In this document: positions 36,164-45,045 of the stretch, in pieces | Layout of the letters: each line of letters begins with the position of its first letter | Position numbering within the stretch: position 1 is the stretch's first letter | Assembly: GCF_001043005.1 (NCBI RefSeq) | Contig: NZ_JYKZ01000001.1 | Coordinates: 310,001-374,000, forward strand | Length of the DNA: 64,000 nucleotides | Reading direction: 5' to 3' | Source of the DNA: Pseudomonas psychrophila | GTDB lineage: Bacteria; Pseudomonadota; Gammaproteobacteria; Pseudomonadales; Pseudomonadaceae | Made by a program: the position numbers and the translations under genes | Notes under the pieces: model-generated | Database searches by the model: none | What the model saw: only the letters and a program-made list of their open reading frames with translations | Told to the model about the DNA's origin: nothing

Positions 36164-36583
36164 CTATAATATATTATCTAGATTCTCTTTTTTATCTAAC
36201 GATAGATAATCCTCATCGCGAAATGCAACCAACAGCAAACTCCCTGCAAAGATGATAAGTGATGGGTAGAACAATGCATTGGATCCCTCAAAAATCCAAC
36301 CCCATGGATCTATGACTGATTTCATCACGGCCAGAAGGGATGCGCCGTTGAATAGCACCTGTATGGGGTATACCCAACGGCGAGCAAAACCCACAACGAT
36401 CAGTAATCCAACAAGTATTTGAACGACTCCACCTAATTGCAGGATGCTCTCGGTTCCTAAGCCTAAGTAATACTTGTTAGCCACAGCCACGCTGTGCTCT
36501 ACATTAAAAACCTTATCGGCTCCCCAGATTACCAACAACCAGCCGAGTGAGACCCTCAGTAGCAACAGTGTCCAGCATTTCAT
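36164..36583 (-). CDS. DoxX-family membrane protein
   Basis: This 139-residue protein has four hydrophobic helices (LLLLRVSLGWLLVIWGADKV first) and the DoxX-type pattern RxxxGxxxxxxGxxK. DoxX-family members are small membrane proteins linked to quinone-dependent oxidation of thiols or thiosulfate and to redox stress. They often accompany oxidoreductases. Here it is the last gene of a minus-strand series that begins with the ArsS-like radical SAM gene, separated by 58 bases from the flavoprotein gene upstream. Its specific role is inferred only. Confidence 0.8.
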   Translation of the reverse strand: MKCWTLLLLRVSLGWLLVIWGADKVFNVEHSVAVANKYYLGLGTESILQLGGVVQILVGLLIVVGFARRWVYPIQVLFNGASLLAVMKSVIDPWGWIFEGSNALFYPSLIIFAGSLLLVAFRDEDYLSLDKKENLDNIL

Positions 36584-36641
36584 TACAGAACCTCGATATT
36601 TGTATATAGAGTTGATTGTTTTTTAATCTAAATGACGACTG

Positions 36642-37718
36642 TCATATCTTCTTTATCTTGTTTATAAAGCTTTGATCAAGTCGATCTTTCCATCGCCCAA
36701 ATAATCGCCCCTGCACTGTTATCCCGGCCCAGCTCATCATTGCACCGCCCTTACCATCGGCCAAGAGTGCCAATGCGTGGCGTTGCGGTACAAAGTTGCT
36801 CAACTGTTTCTTCTCTAGAGCTGCCGCTAAATTCTTCGCGAGTATCGACCCCTGGCGCACCGCATAAACACCGTTACGCGGACAATCGGGCAGACTGGCA
36901 CAATCACCCACGGCAAAAATGCTTTGATGGGATAGGCTTTGAAGTGTGGGGCTAATGGCAATAAACCCACGTTTGTCGTAGGCAAGCACTCCCTCTCTCA
37001 ACCATGGCAGTGGCACTGCTCCGGTGGCCAAAATGAGTTGCTTACCGCGCCAAACAATCTTCGACCCAGAGAGCAATGCATCGCCATGGACTGAGTCGAC
37101 TAATGAACCCTCGATAAGTTTGGCATTCGCACTCACCAGGCTTCGGATTGCCTTAGTCCTCAGCCCCGGCGGGTGGCCGGCGAGGATCTTTCCAGAGCTA
37201 ATAAGTGTTAATTCTGAAACTTTAGTTGTAAGGGCAAGAGCGAGCTCAACCCCAGCGGCGCCACCACCTAAAATTGCTAATGGTTGAGGCGTTTGCTGCC
37301 AAGCGTACCAAGCACGGACGAGACCAACGAAGGGCTTCACGGGTACCATCTCCAAATCGCAAGTCTCTACCTGGAGTGCTTCTAGCGTTGAGCCAACGTT
37401 TAGAGATAACCATTTGGCTGAATAAACTCGTCCATCAGCAAGTGACAAAGAGTTTGAGTCTGGATCAATGCCCACTATCTCCCCTTGTATCAGTTCAATC
37501 CCTGCGCAAGCACAGAGTGCGGGTAATGGGACGCGGCACTGATCTGGCCTATACCTCCCCGCTAGCAGGCCTGGAAGCATCCCCGAATACCAAGCTGCTC
37601 CTCCATCGCTAATAAGTGCGATACGCCCGTGAGGCCGAGGAATAGAAAGCCACTGGCGAAGCACGCCCAAATGGGCATGACCAGATCCTGCAAGCAGGAG
37701 GTCATATTCCGCGTTCAA
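36642..37718 (-). CDS. FAD-dependent oxidoreductase like the N-terminal domain of SelD fusions
   Basis: A 358-residue flavoprotein. The FAD-binding start is DLLLAGSGHAHLGVLRQW, the NAD(P)-binding fold is LAILGGGAAGVELALAL and the second FAD motif is IFAVGDCASLPDC. The GSGHAHLxVL start is typical of the NDH-2-like domain found fused to selenide, water dikinase and of its stand-alone relatives. The SelD catalytic domain is absent. It overlaps the preceding gene by 4 bases (ATGA). The likely role is oxidation or reduction of a small metabolite or quinone in this cluster; the substrate is unknown. Confidence 0.82.
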   Translation of the reverse strand: MNAEYDLLLAGSGHAHLGVLRQWLSIPRPHGRIALISDGGAAWYSGMLPGLLAGRYRPDQCRVPLPALCACAGIELIQGEIVGIDPDSNSLSLADGRVYSAKWLSLNVGSTLEALQVETCDLEMVPVKPFVGLVRAWYAWQQTPQPLAILGGGAAGVELALALTTKVSELTLISSGKILAGHPPGLRTKAIRSLVSANAKLIEGSLVDSVHGDALLSGSKIVWRGKQLILATGAVPLPWLREGVLAYDKRGFIAISPTLQSLSHQSIFAVGDCASLPDCPRNGVYAVRQGSILAKNLAAALEKKQLSNFVPQRHALALLADGKGGAMMSWAGITVQGRLFGRWKDRLDQSFINKIKKI

Positions 37719-39904
37719 GAGGTTTTCTCGTCTGTCTTGAGCCCAGACTCAATATGCTTGGTGCCGCCCAAGCGCCATTGATGAAATTTTGAAAGCCAGC
37801 GCAGTGCTCCGATGGGGGCATGAGCACGCTTCCATTCTCCGGCAGCATATTTGTTCGCTTCGGCCAAAGTAGGATAGATATGGATCGTCCCGAGTATTTT
37901 GTTCATACCGTAGCCATGTTTCATGGCAGCTACGTATTCGGTGATTAGATCACCCGCGTGCTGGCCTACAATTGTTGCGCCAAGGATCCGATCCTTGCCA
38001 GGTTCAGTCATGACTTTGACGTAACCGTAAGCTGCACCATCGGCGATAGCCCTATCTAGATCATCAATGCCAAAGCAGGTGACTTCGTAGGCAATGTCGT
38101 GGGATTTGGCTTCTTGCTCATTTAAGCCAACCCGCGCCACCTCTGGATCAGTGAACGTCGCCCAAGGAATCACCCGGTAATCGACTTTGAATTGCTTAAA
38201 GCTCCCAAACAGTCCATTCACTGCGGCATACCAGGCTTGGTGCGCTGACGTGTGGGTGAATTGATAAGGCCCGGTGACGTCTCCTACGGCAAATATATTG
38301 GGGAAGCGCGTCGCCAAATATTCGTTGGTACTCAGAGTGCCATTGCCTCGCACTTCCAGAGCAAGCTCTTCAGCGCCGAAACCTTTTACATTAGCGACCC
38401 GGCCTAAGGCCAAAAGAACTTGATCGAAAGATATTTTTACTTCGCTATTGTCCGCGAGGTTTAAGCAAATCAGCTGCTGATTGCCTTCAATAACCTCAAA
38501 GCGTATCGCTTTATGCTGCAACCTGAGATCGACACCATCCGCCCTGAGGCTTGTCATGACGAGGTCACTCGCATCTACATCTTCACGGATCAATAGTCGC
38601 TCAACCATCTCGACCTGGGTCACAGCACTTCCCAAGCGCTGGAACGCTTGTGCCAACTCACAACCGATTGGCCCACCTCCCAAAACGAGCAATCGCTTTG
38701 GTTGTTCGCGCAATGCCCATATATTGTCCGAGGTAAGAGGAGTGATGAGCTCAATACCTTCAATTTTGGGTATCAATGGACGGGCGCCAGTGGCGACAAT
38801 GATGGATCGAGTGCTGAGGGTTTTACCATTGACCTCAACCGTCCAGGGAGAGGTGATCCTGGCGTCTCCCTCAATGACTTCTACGCCTAGCTTTGTGTAA
38901 CGGTCGATGGAGTCATGTGGCTCGATTGTCGACACCACGTGCTGAATACGTTGCATGACTGCCGCGAAATCAACCTCGCCGGCCACGGACTTAAAGCCCA
39001 GATTCTCTGCTTTTTTAAGTTCGTGGGCAAATTTGGCAGACCGAATGAGTGCTTTAGAAGGAACGCATCCCGTATTAAGGCAGTCGCCGCCCATCTTGTG
39101 CTTTTCGATCAACGTGACATTTGCTTTCACAGCCGCTGCTATGTACGCCGATACCAGGCCACCGGAGCCAGCGCCAATAACCACCAAATTGCGATCAAAT
39201 CGCTTGGGCTTCTTCCAGCCTGAATACACTTTTCGAGTCTTGAACCATTCCAGAGTTTTGCGAGACAACATCGGTAGCAAACCAAGCAACAGGAATGCAC
39301 CGATGAGACTGGGTGATAGGATTCCACCTAACGAATTGAGTTGACCAAGCTCGCGACCAGCATTCACGTAAACCAGCGTGCCGGGCAGCATACCCAGCTG
39401 ACTGACCCACCAGAATGTGCGCACAGGCAACTTGGTCAATCCCATCGCCAGGTTGATCAATACGAAGGGAAATACGGGCACCAGGCGCAAGGCGAATAAG
39501 TAGGATGCCCCCTCGCGCTCAACCCCTTGATTTATTCCCATCAGGCGTTTACTGAACTTGGCTTGCACCCAGTCGCGCAGCATGAAGCGACTGATCAGCA
39601 TCGCCAATGTGGCCCCAAGCGTAGATGCAAAGGACACAAGGAGCGTACCGCCGAATAAGCCAAATAATGCACCGCCAAGCAGCGTCATCAGAGCCGCACC
39701 GGGTAGCGAAAGAGCTGTCACCAAAACGTATATAAAGAAATACGCCCCCCCAATAAGCCAAGGGTTGGCAGACACCTGTTCACTAAACGCTTCCTGCTGG
39801 GTTTTGAGGTTTGTCAGGTTGAGATATTGGCCCAGATCGAAGATAAAAAAAGAAGCGATCAGCGCAGCTATCACCACTAGGAGTATGAGCTTACGAAGGT
39901 TCAT
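37715..39904 (-). CDS. TVP38/TMEM64 membrane domain fused to mercuric-reductase-like flavoprotein
   Basis: This 729-residue fusion has an N-terminal DedA/TVP38-type membrane domain (about 1-220, with LPGAALMTLLGGALFGLFGG and the conserved region SRFMLRDWVQAKFSKRL). From about residue 235 it carries a complete pyridine nucleotide-disulfide oxidoreductase. The redox pair is GGDCLNTGCVPSKAL, the FAD sites are VVIGAGSGGLVSAYIAAA and IFAVGDVTGPYQ, and the dimer domain ends HIYPTLAEANKYAAGEW. The extra Cys pair of true MerA is absent. A reductase tethered to a membrane transporter-like domain would act on a lipid or exported thiol/metalloid compound. I chose the ATG at 39904 because it overlaps the previous stop as ATGA. 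Confidence 0.88.
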   Translation of the reverse strand: MNLRKLILLVVIAALIASFFIFDLGQYLNLTNLKTQQEAFSEQVSANPWLIGGAYFFIYVLVTALSLPGAALMTLLGGALFGLFGGTLLVSFASTLGATLAMLISRFMLRDWVQAKFSKRLMGINQGVEREGASYLFALRLVPVFPFVLINLAMGLTKLPVRTFWWVSQLGMLPGTLVYVNAGRELGQLNSLGGILSPSLIGAFLLLGLLPMLSRKTLEWFKTRKVYSGWKKPKRFDRNLVVIGAGSGGLVSAYIAAAVKANVTLIEKHKMGGDCLNTGCVPSKALIRSAKFAHELKKAENLGFKSVAGEVDFAAVMQRIQHVVSTIEPHDSIDRYTKLGVEVIEGDARITSPWTVEVNGKTLSTRSIIVATGARPLIPKIEGIELITPLTSDNIWALREQPKRLLVLGGGPIGCELAQAFQRLGSAVTQVEMVERLLIREDVDASDLVMTSLRADGVDLRLQHKAIRFEVIEGNQQLICLNLADNSEVKISFDQVLLALGRVANVKGFGAEELALEVRGNGTLSTNEYLATRFPNIFAVGDVTGPYQFTHTSAHQAWYAAVNGLFGSFKQFKVDYRVIPWATFTDPEVARVGLNEQEAKSHDIAYEVTCFGIDDLDRAIADGAAYGYVKVMTEPGKDRILGATIVGQHAGDLITEYVAAMKHGYGMNKILGTIHIYPTLAEANKYAAGEWKRAHAPIGALRWLSKFHQWRLGGTKHIESGLKTDEKTS

Positions 39905-40884
39905 GAGAGTGGATCCTTTTGCGTAGAAACTGAACACTCCTGAAAGCCGCCCAGCAAGGCTGATGATGGAAGATCGTCAGTTCCGTTGAGCAAACGATCA
40001 CGATAAGAAAGCGCTGCCGGGCTCTGTGAGGGCCATTGCCGGTCGAAGTCTTGGAGAAAGGCCACATGGTCGTAATCAACCGAAATCGCTTCGACATAGA
40101 GCCCGAGTATTTGGGCGCGATATAGCGCCTGCGGATGTGGTGTGGAAGCTATCCGTGTAACAAGTCCTTTACGTTCTGCGCTGAAGTTTGGAATGCCGGC
40201 AGCACCGTTATTGATCACCGCCCCAGAGCCCCAGCTCAAGGCTGCGGGGGAGCAGGTGTGACTGGTGGCGAAAACATCGATTTTTCTTTTCGCCATCCAA
40301 TCCGCTAATTCCCTTTGGCGATCAACAGATCTCAATGCCTCGCGTGAGCACTGCCAGCCGGCAAGTGAGCGCTCATCACCATGACTGATGGCGACTGTAC
40401 GTCCAGCAATTTCGACCAGCGCATGGGCAGGACGCAACGCAACTGAAGCTCTCAACGAGGGAAGAGTAGCGAAGGTTTCACACAGCCGTTCATGGATAGA
40501 GTTAGACCAAGCGACTGTGAGTTCTGTTACCTCCTCAGGATACGCGCAACCGCATCCCGTTCCGCTGTCTTCCACGCGGACTAACTCAGTCTCGACGTTA
40601 CCGCGAAGAAGAACGTGAGGCGCAACGCGATCCTCGAGGCACCGGAAGATTTCTGGATCACGATCAAACCAGTGCAAGTCGCCGTTGAACACAACACGAG
40701 CTTCTGGCTCATCTGCTAGCAACATGTCCAGCGCATCTAACGCATAAGTGTTTCCGTAAAGGCCGCCTACGACGTAGAGCGTTTTGCAGCCAAATTGCGC
40801 GGGGCCGTCGAATGCCTTGTGCGGCAATCTGTAGTCCAGAGGACAATCGCGCCCAGGTCGCATGAGCATTCTGTCAAGACTCAT
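39901..40884 (-). CDS. Metallophosphoesterase-family protein
   Basis: A 327-residue calcineurin-like phosphoesterase. The usual metal motifs are present in altered form: VVGGLYGNTYALDAL (normally GDxHG), FNGDLHWFD (GDxxD), LRGNVE (GNHE), AISHGDE and FATSHT (GHTH). Several metal-ligand positions are therefore replaced, and activity is uncertain. Its start overlaps the symporter stop and its stop overlaps the fusion gene start (both ATGA), so it belongs to one translationally coupled cluster with them. Proteins like this accompany ArsS-type radical SAM genes in other Proteobacteria. The substrate is unknown. Confidence 0.78.
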   Translation of the reverse strand: MSLDRMLMRPGRDCPLDYRLPHKAFDGPAQFGCKTLYVVGGLYGNTYALDALDMLLADEPEARVVFNGDLHWFDRDPEIFRCLEDRVAPHVLLRGNVETELVRVEDSGTGCGCAYPEEVTELTVAWSNSIHERLCETFATLPSLRASVALRPAHALVEIAGRTVAISHGDERSLAGWQCSREALRSVDRQRELADWMAKRKIDVFATSHTCSPAALSWGSGAVINNGAAGIPNFSAERKGLVTRIASTPHPQALYRAQILGLYVEAISVDYDHVAFLQDFDRQWPSQSPAALSYRDRLLNGTDDLPSSALLGGFQECSVSTQKDPLS

Positions 40885-42266
40885 ATTGCGACTCGCTTAG
40901 CTAGGTAGCCCGGGATCAAATAACCCAATATGCATAGCGCCAATCCGTAAAGATTGGTACCCAACAGCAGGGCATACTTGCCATCACCAATAGCCCAACT
41001 TTGAGGTATCCAACCCAACGTAAGGGCTATGCCCAAGGCAATGCCGCACCAGAAACTCAGGTGAAACCCCGACCGAGTCGGAGTCACCATTCCATGTAAA
41101 ACGAATACGGGTGCGAGACCGATAACCATTGTGCCGCTCAAGGTTGTTGCTTTGAGAATGTCGGTTCCGGTGAGCATTGGAATGTTGCCCAAGACGGCGA
41201 ATATCATCATCACAGACATGCCTACTCCGATTGCCTTCTTGCCTAGATCGTGACCAGCCAACAGTGGCAGCTCTCGACCCACTAGCTTGGCCAGGCTCGA
41301 AAAAGTGGAGTCGAGAGTGGAGCCTGCTGCGGAGACCATTACGACGGTCATCACCATCAGCGCGACTACCCCCATGGATTTCGCCAGTGCCGCTGGGACG
41401 TTATCGGAAACATTCATGCCGATGAGGGTGGTGTGTACGCCAATCAAACTGAACGCGAGAATGGCAACAAAACCCAGCAGGCCGGCAACGAAGAAAGACC
41501 TACGCATCGTCCGTTCTTCGCTGATGAAGCCACGATCCGTCAGGACGGGATCATGAAACGGGTAACTGAATATTTGGAGCCCTGCGACCAGTAATAAATC
41601 AACGCCTGAGCTCATCGCCCAATGACTGGTACTCATCAACTCCTTGGTGCTGTGCTGCGGTAAAACCAAGCCAAGCACCCAGACAAGGGCAATCAAGAAA
41701 ATTCCTGCTTGGGCCGCATCGGTCATGATTGAACTGCGAAGTCCACCACGAAGGCTGTATGCCAGCGTCACCACGGTGAACAACGAGGCGGCTCCGATAA
41801 ACTCAATGCTACCGGCAGCACCATAATAGCCACCGACCACGGCGGTATTGCTCCAGACCTCGTTAAAGAGCCTGATAAGAATGGCTGCGCTGAAAGCCAG
41901 TGCCGCAGATCGACCGTAATTGGTGGTCAGAAAGCTGACCAGTCCCGTCGCTCCAAAGCGTCGGCGCAGCCTGAATATGACTAAACCTGCCAGCGGGATC
42001 GAAAGCCAATAGGTGGCATAAGCCAAGCCACCAATCAATCCATAGCTTGCGCCCAAGTTGGCAGCGTTCGTTACCGACTTAGCGAAAATCCAGCTGATAA
42101 AAATACTCGATGTCACTAACCAGGGAGCCGCGCTACGACCTCGGGAATCTTCGCCATGAAAGAAGCCCCCCAGGGTTACAGCACGAGGTGACAATGCGTA
42201 CATGATGAGACCGTAAATCAGTAAAAAACCCCAAAAAAATACACCTAGCAGGCTATTCGGCTCCAT
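40881..42266 (-). CDS. Sodium:solute symporter (SSS) family transporter
   Basis: A 461-residue permease with about 12-13 hydrophobic helices of the LeuT-like SSS family. Recognisable parts are TYWLSIPLAGLVIFRLRRRF and the Na+-site regions VVMVSAAGSTLDSTFSSLAK and SLRGGLRSSIMTDAAQAGIF. Substrates of the family range from sugars and amino acids to nucleosides and vitamins. Given its place 11 bases after the ArsS-like gene, it may import a precursor or move the product of the cluster. I chose the ATG at 42266 because GGGAGAAG lies upstream; an open extension to 42326 runs antisense into the neighbouring end. Confidence 0.88.
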   Translation of the reverse strand: MEPNSLLGVFFWGFLLIYGLIMYALSPRAVTLGGFFHGEDSRGRSAAPWLVTSSIFISWIFAKSVTNAANLGASYGLIGGLAYATYWLSIPLAGLVIFRLRRRFGATGLVSFLTTNYGRSAALAFSAAILIRLFNEVWSNTAVVGGYYGAAGSIEFIGAASLFTVVTLAYSLRGGLRSSIMTDAAQAGIFLIALVWVLGLVLPQHSTKELMSTSHWAMSSGVDLLLVAGLQIFSYPFHDPVLTDRGFISEERTMRRSFFVAGLLGFVAILAFSLIGVHTTLIGMNVSDNVPAALAKSMGVVALMVMTVVMVSAAGSTLDSTFSSLAKLVGRELPLLAGHDLGKKAIGVGMSVMMIFAVLGNIPMLTGTDILKATTLSGTMVIGLAPVFVLHGMVTPTRSGFHLSFWCGIALGIALTLGWIPQSWAIGDGKYALLLGTNLYGLALCILGYLIPGYLAKRVAI

Positions 42267-42277
42267 TGATCTTCTCC

Positions 42278-43255
42278 CTATTCCTTCAATGCGCCAGCAC
42301 AACTCGAACCCTGACCAGCTGTGCACGCAAAGCAGTGATCACGAGTGCTTATTGGGTTATTTTCCAGGCTTGACGATTCGAGCAAATCTCGTAAATGAGG
42401 CCGATCACGACCAATCAGATCAGGTATGAGCATCGGCAGGTCTAGCATTTGGTTGAAGTCGCAGTCGTAGAGGTAACCTTGCCAGTCAACGCTGACCAAG
42501 TTCCGACACATGACTGCATCCAGATTCTCTGATCGATAGCTGTCTCTGAGCAGTTGCATGTAATCACCGAACAGCCCCTTGCTAACGAGTGTGCTTCCAA
42601 ATCGGGCAATGGGTTGGTTGGTAATCGTCAGGAGATGGTTGAACTGAATGCCAAAATCTTCGGCCAAGTGAGCTTTGTAATCTATTTCTAGCTGGGCCTG
42701 CGGCGGGGGCAAATTTGCGCCTTGAGGGTTGTAAACAAGATTTAGGATTAAGCCGCTGTCAAAAATACCGTATCCGAGATTGTTGAGCTTCTTGAGGCCT
42801 TCAATGCTTGCGTCGAATACCCCATCACCTCGTTGCTTGTCGACATTCTCACGGGAATAGCAAGGCAGAGATGCAGTCACCTCAACGCCTTGCTCTGCTA
42901 GAAATACCGCTAAGTCCTCATACCCAGGCTCACAAAGAATTGTCAGATTGCAGCGATCAATTACACGTAATCCTTCGCGTCGAGCATGTACAACGATTTC
43001 TCTGAAGCGGGGATGCATCTCAGGAGCGCCACCGGTCAGGTCGAGGGTTTTCACTGGATGGGCGTCAATAACTTGATGCAACAATGCCAGGCTTTCATCC
43101 GTCATGGATTCTGTACGAGTCGGGCCTGCATTGACATGGCAGTGCAGGCAGCGCTGGTTGCAAAGGTACGTGAGATTGACCTGCAAGGCTTCCAACTGGC
43201 CACGCTGCAGGCGCGGAAAGCTCAAAGTATTCAGAAGCGGTAACATTGCGTGCAT
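42278..43255 (-). CDS. arsS: ArsS-type radical SAM/Cys-rich domain protein
   Basis: A 325-residue radical-SAM enzyme of the TIGR04167 family, named ArsS for its role in arsenosugar formation in cyanobacteria. The 4Fe-4S site is CNQRCLHC (Cys32, Cys36, Cys39). The C-terminal DUF3641-type region has CRNLVSVDWQGYLYDCDFNQ and the auxiliary-cluster ending HCFACTAGQGSSC, where some relatives carry selenocysteine; this one has Cys. In cyanobacteria ArsS acts after ArsM-made dimethylarsinate to form a 5'-deoxy-5'-arsinoyl-adenosine type product. No ArsM is present in the window. It is the first gene of the minus-strand arm and diverges from the sigma factor gene. Confidence 0.9.
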   Translation of the reverse strand: MHAMLPLLNTLSFPRLQRGQLEALQVNLTYLCNQRCLHCHVNAGPTRTESMTDESLALLHQVIDAHPVKTLDLTGGAPEMHPRFREIVVHARREGLRVIDRCNLTILCEPGYEDLAVFLAEQGVEVTASLPCYSRENVDKQRGDGVFDASIEGLKKLNNLGYGIFDSGLILNLVYNPQGANLPPPQAQLEIDYKAHLAEDFGIQFNHLLTITNQPIARFGSTLVSKGLFGDYMQLLRDSYRSENLDAVMCRNLVSVDWQGYLYDCDFNQMLDLPMLIPDLIGRDRPHLRDLLESSSLENNPISTRDHCFACTAGQGSSCAGALKE

Positions 43256-43739
43256 GACTATATCTACTCTCGAATACTGATGGTCTAAGGCCTTGGCCTC
43301 TGTGTGTTACAAGCTGAAGAGGCGAAAGCCAGAGCATCGCTCGTTGCTTAAGCATTGACCCACGAGATTCACTGTGTGGCACAAGAATGAGCTTGGGCGA
43401 CTGCACCCTGTAAGCCGCCTCGATTTGCCATTAGGATGGTCACTGCTCGTGCTGAATGACAGGGAAGAGCAAGAGCCGATTCTCTAAGGTCGTTCGCTGC
43501 TTTGTCTTCAGGATTACGGGCCCTACTCGTCTAGTCAGTGCTGGGTACTGTCATTCGATCTAAGGTTAGTTCGTTGATCCTCCACATCCGGTTACAGCGT
43601 CCGCGAATTTTTTTCGACCATCAAACTGATTCACTTGTTACCTTAGCTCGGTACCGAATATGAGGTTTGCAGCCCGTCATTAATGCTGGCTTCATGCAGG
43701 AGCGAGATATTTTTACCTTTTGTGTAACCAGAGCGAACG
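43256..43739. other. Divergent promoter region between arsS and the sigma factor gene
   Basis: 484 bases without a supported gene. It must hold promoters for both arms of the cluster. TTGTTACC near 43635 and TGTGTAACC near 43717 recall ECF -35 elements (GTAAC type), but no matching -10 at the usual 16-17-base distance was convincing. Confidence 0.45.
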
Positions 43740-44312
43740 ATGGAACGAATTACACATAACGATGAGTTGCGCAGGCGAGAGTTCAACCTGCAGGCTCTGT
43801 TCATCGCGGGTCTCGGAGGGGACGAATCTGCTTATCGAATTTTTTTAACGGAGTTAAGTGGTCATCTTCGTGGTTTTTTGCGCTCGAAACTTCAGCAACG
43901 ACCTAGCGAAGTAGAGGATTTGCTGCAAGAGATTTTGCTGGCCGTTCATAATGCTCGCCAGACCTATCGGGTAGACGAACCTCTGACGGCTTGGGTTTTT
44001 GCTATTGCGCGTTACAAACTCACCGACTTTTTCCGAGGCAGGTCACGTTATGACGCGTTTAACGAATCACTCGAAGATGTGGCAGAGCTATTTGCTAATC
44101 CACATCTTGAACCAGCACAGGCCAGTCGCGACCTAATCAGGTTGCTAGAGCAGTTACCTGAACGTCAGCGTCTACCTATTGTGCATGTGAAAATAGAAGG
44201 GCTGTCTGTGACTGAAACCGCTCAATTGACCGGGTTATCTGAGTCAGCGGTGAAAATAGGCATACACCGTGGGCTTAAAGCACTGGCGGGAAGAGTTAGA
44301 GGTGCAAGATGA
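43740..44312 (+). CDS. ECF RNA polymerase sigma factor (NrsF-associated, SigF-like)
   Basis: A 190-residue extracytoplasmic-function sigma factor. Region 2 is in EVEDLLQEILLAVHNARQTY and LTAWVFAIARYKLTDFFR. Region 4 is in LPERQRLPIVHVKIEGLSV and TGLSESAVKIGIHRGLKAL. Its stop overlaps the start of a DUF1109/NrsF gene by 4 bases, the standard layout for a sigma factor held by a membrane anti-sigma. In Caulobacter the SigF-NrsF pair responds to heavy-metal or oxidative stress through anti-sigma cysteines. It probably drives both arms of the cluster. Confidence 0.92.
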   Translation: MERITHNDELRRREFNLQALFIAGLGGDESAYRIFLTELSGHLRGFLRSKLQQRPSEVEDLLQEILLAVHNARQTYRVDEPLTAWVFAIARYKLTDFFRGRSRYDAFNESLEDVAELFANPHLEPAQASRDLIRLLEQLPERQRLPIVHVKIEGLSVTETAQLTGLSESAVKIGIHRGLKALAGRVRGAR

Positions 44313-44950
44313 ATACTGATGATTTTATTTCCCTGCTTGCCTCCGGCGTCGCCCCTGTTGACCGAAGTATGGTAGCTAAGCGAATCAGCATCGCGGTGCT
44401 GGCTGGCTTCATGGGCGCCACTTTACTAGTCATAGCAATAATGGGTATTCGTCCAGACTTGGGCCAAGCCATGGCCGAGCCTATTTTTTGGGCAAGGATC
44501 GCATTTCCGCTCAGCTTGATGATCGGTGCGTTGAGTATGGTAGGGAAATTGGCTAGACCCGGAATAGCCTCGGGCCCCGGCAAAATCCTAATTGTTACTG
44601 CAGTCTTTTCGGTGTGGGTCGCATCTATCTATGTCCTGTTGGTTAGCCCACCTGACGAACGAGTTGCGATTATCCTCGGCGAAACTTGGAAAGTATGCGT
44701 ACTCAATATCACCTTGCTGTCGGTTCCCGGGTTTGTCGCTGTGTTTTGGGCGCTGAAGGGGCTAGCACCCACCAATCTGAGGCTATCAGGTGCTTGCGGC
44801 GGATTGCTAGCAGGCTCAATGGCAACGATTGCTTACTCCTTTCGATGCCCCGAGATGCAGATACCATTTTGGGGCGTATGGTACTTGCTGGGCATGCTGG
44901 TGCCGACCGTATTAGGCGCACTGCTCGGTCGACGCTGGCTACGCTGGTAG
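44309..44950 (+). CDS. nrsF: NrsF/DUF1109 anti-sigma membrane protein
   Basis: This 213-residue inner-membrane protein has six hydrophobic helices (e.g. VAKRISIAVLAGFMGATLLV) and a short cytoplasmic start (MNTDDFISLLASGVAPVDRS), matching DUF1109. NrsF-type proteins bind and silence their cognate ECF sigma factor until cysteines facing the periplasm are modified. Two Cys near GACGGLLAG and FRCPEMQIPFWG could serve as sensors. The start overlaps the sigma factor stop, so the two are made together. Confidence 0.88.
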   Translation: MNTDDFISLLASGVAPVDRSMVAKRISIAVLAGFMGATLLVIAIMGIRPDLGQAMAEPIFWARIAFPLSLMIGALSMVGKLARPGIASGPGKILIVTAVFSVWVASIYVLLVSPPDERVAIILGETWKVCVLNITLLSVPGFVAVFWALKGLAPTNLRLSGACGGLLAGSMATIAYSFRCPEMQIPFWGVWYLLGMLVPTVLGALLGRRWLRW

Positions 44951-45045
44951 CAGATCGTAGTCATCACCCGTGCTGTTCAGAGATATCCACCAACACCATC
45001 AGCTCAGGCGATGCGTGATACCGGACGAATATTGGGATCAAGCAG

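Noticed and set aside
36642..37718. Call as selenide, water dikinase SelD
   Set aside because: Only the flavoprotein half typical of SelD fusions is present. The ATP-dependent AIRS-type domain is absent and the gene ends at 358 residues.
37715..39904. Call as mercuric reductase MerA
   Set aside because: The C-terminal vicinal Cys pair and the N-terminal metal domain of MerA are missing, a TVP38 domain is fused instead, and no mer genes are nearby.
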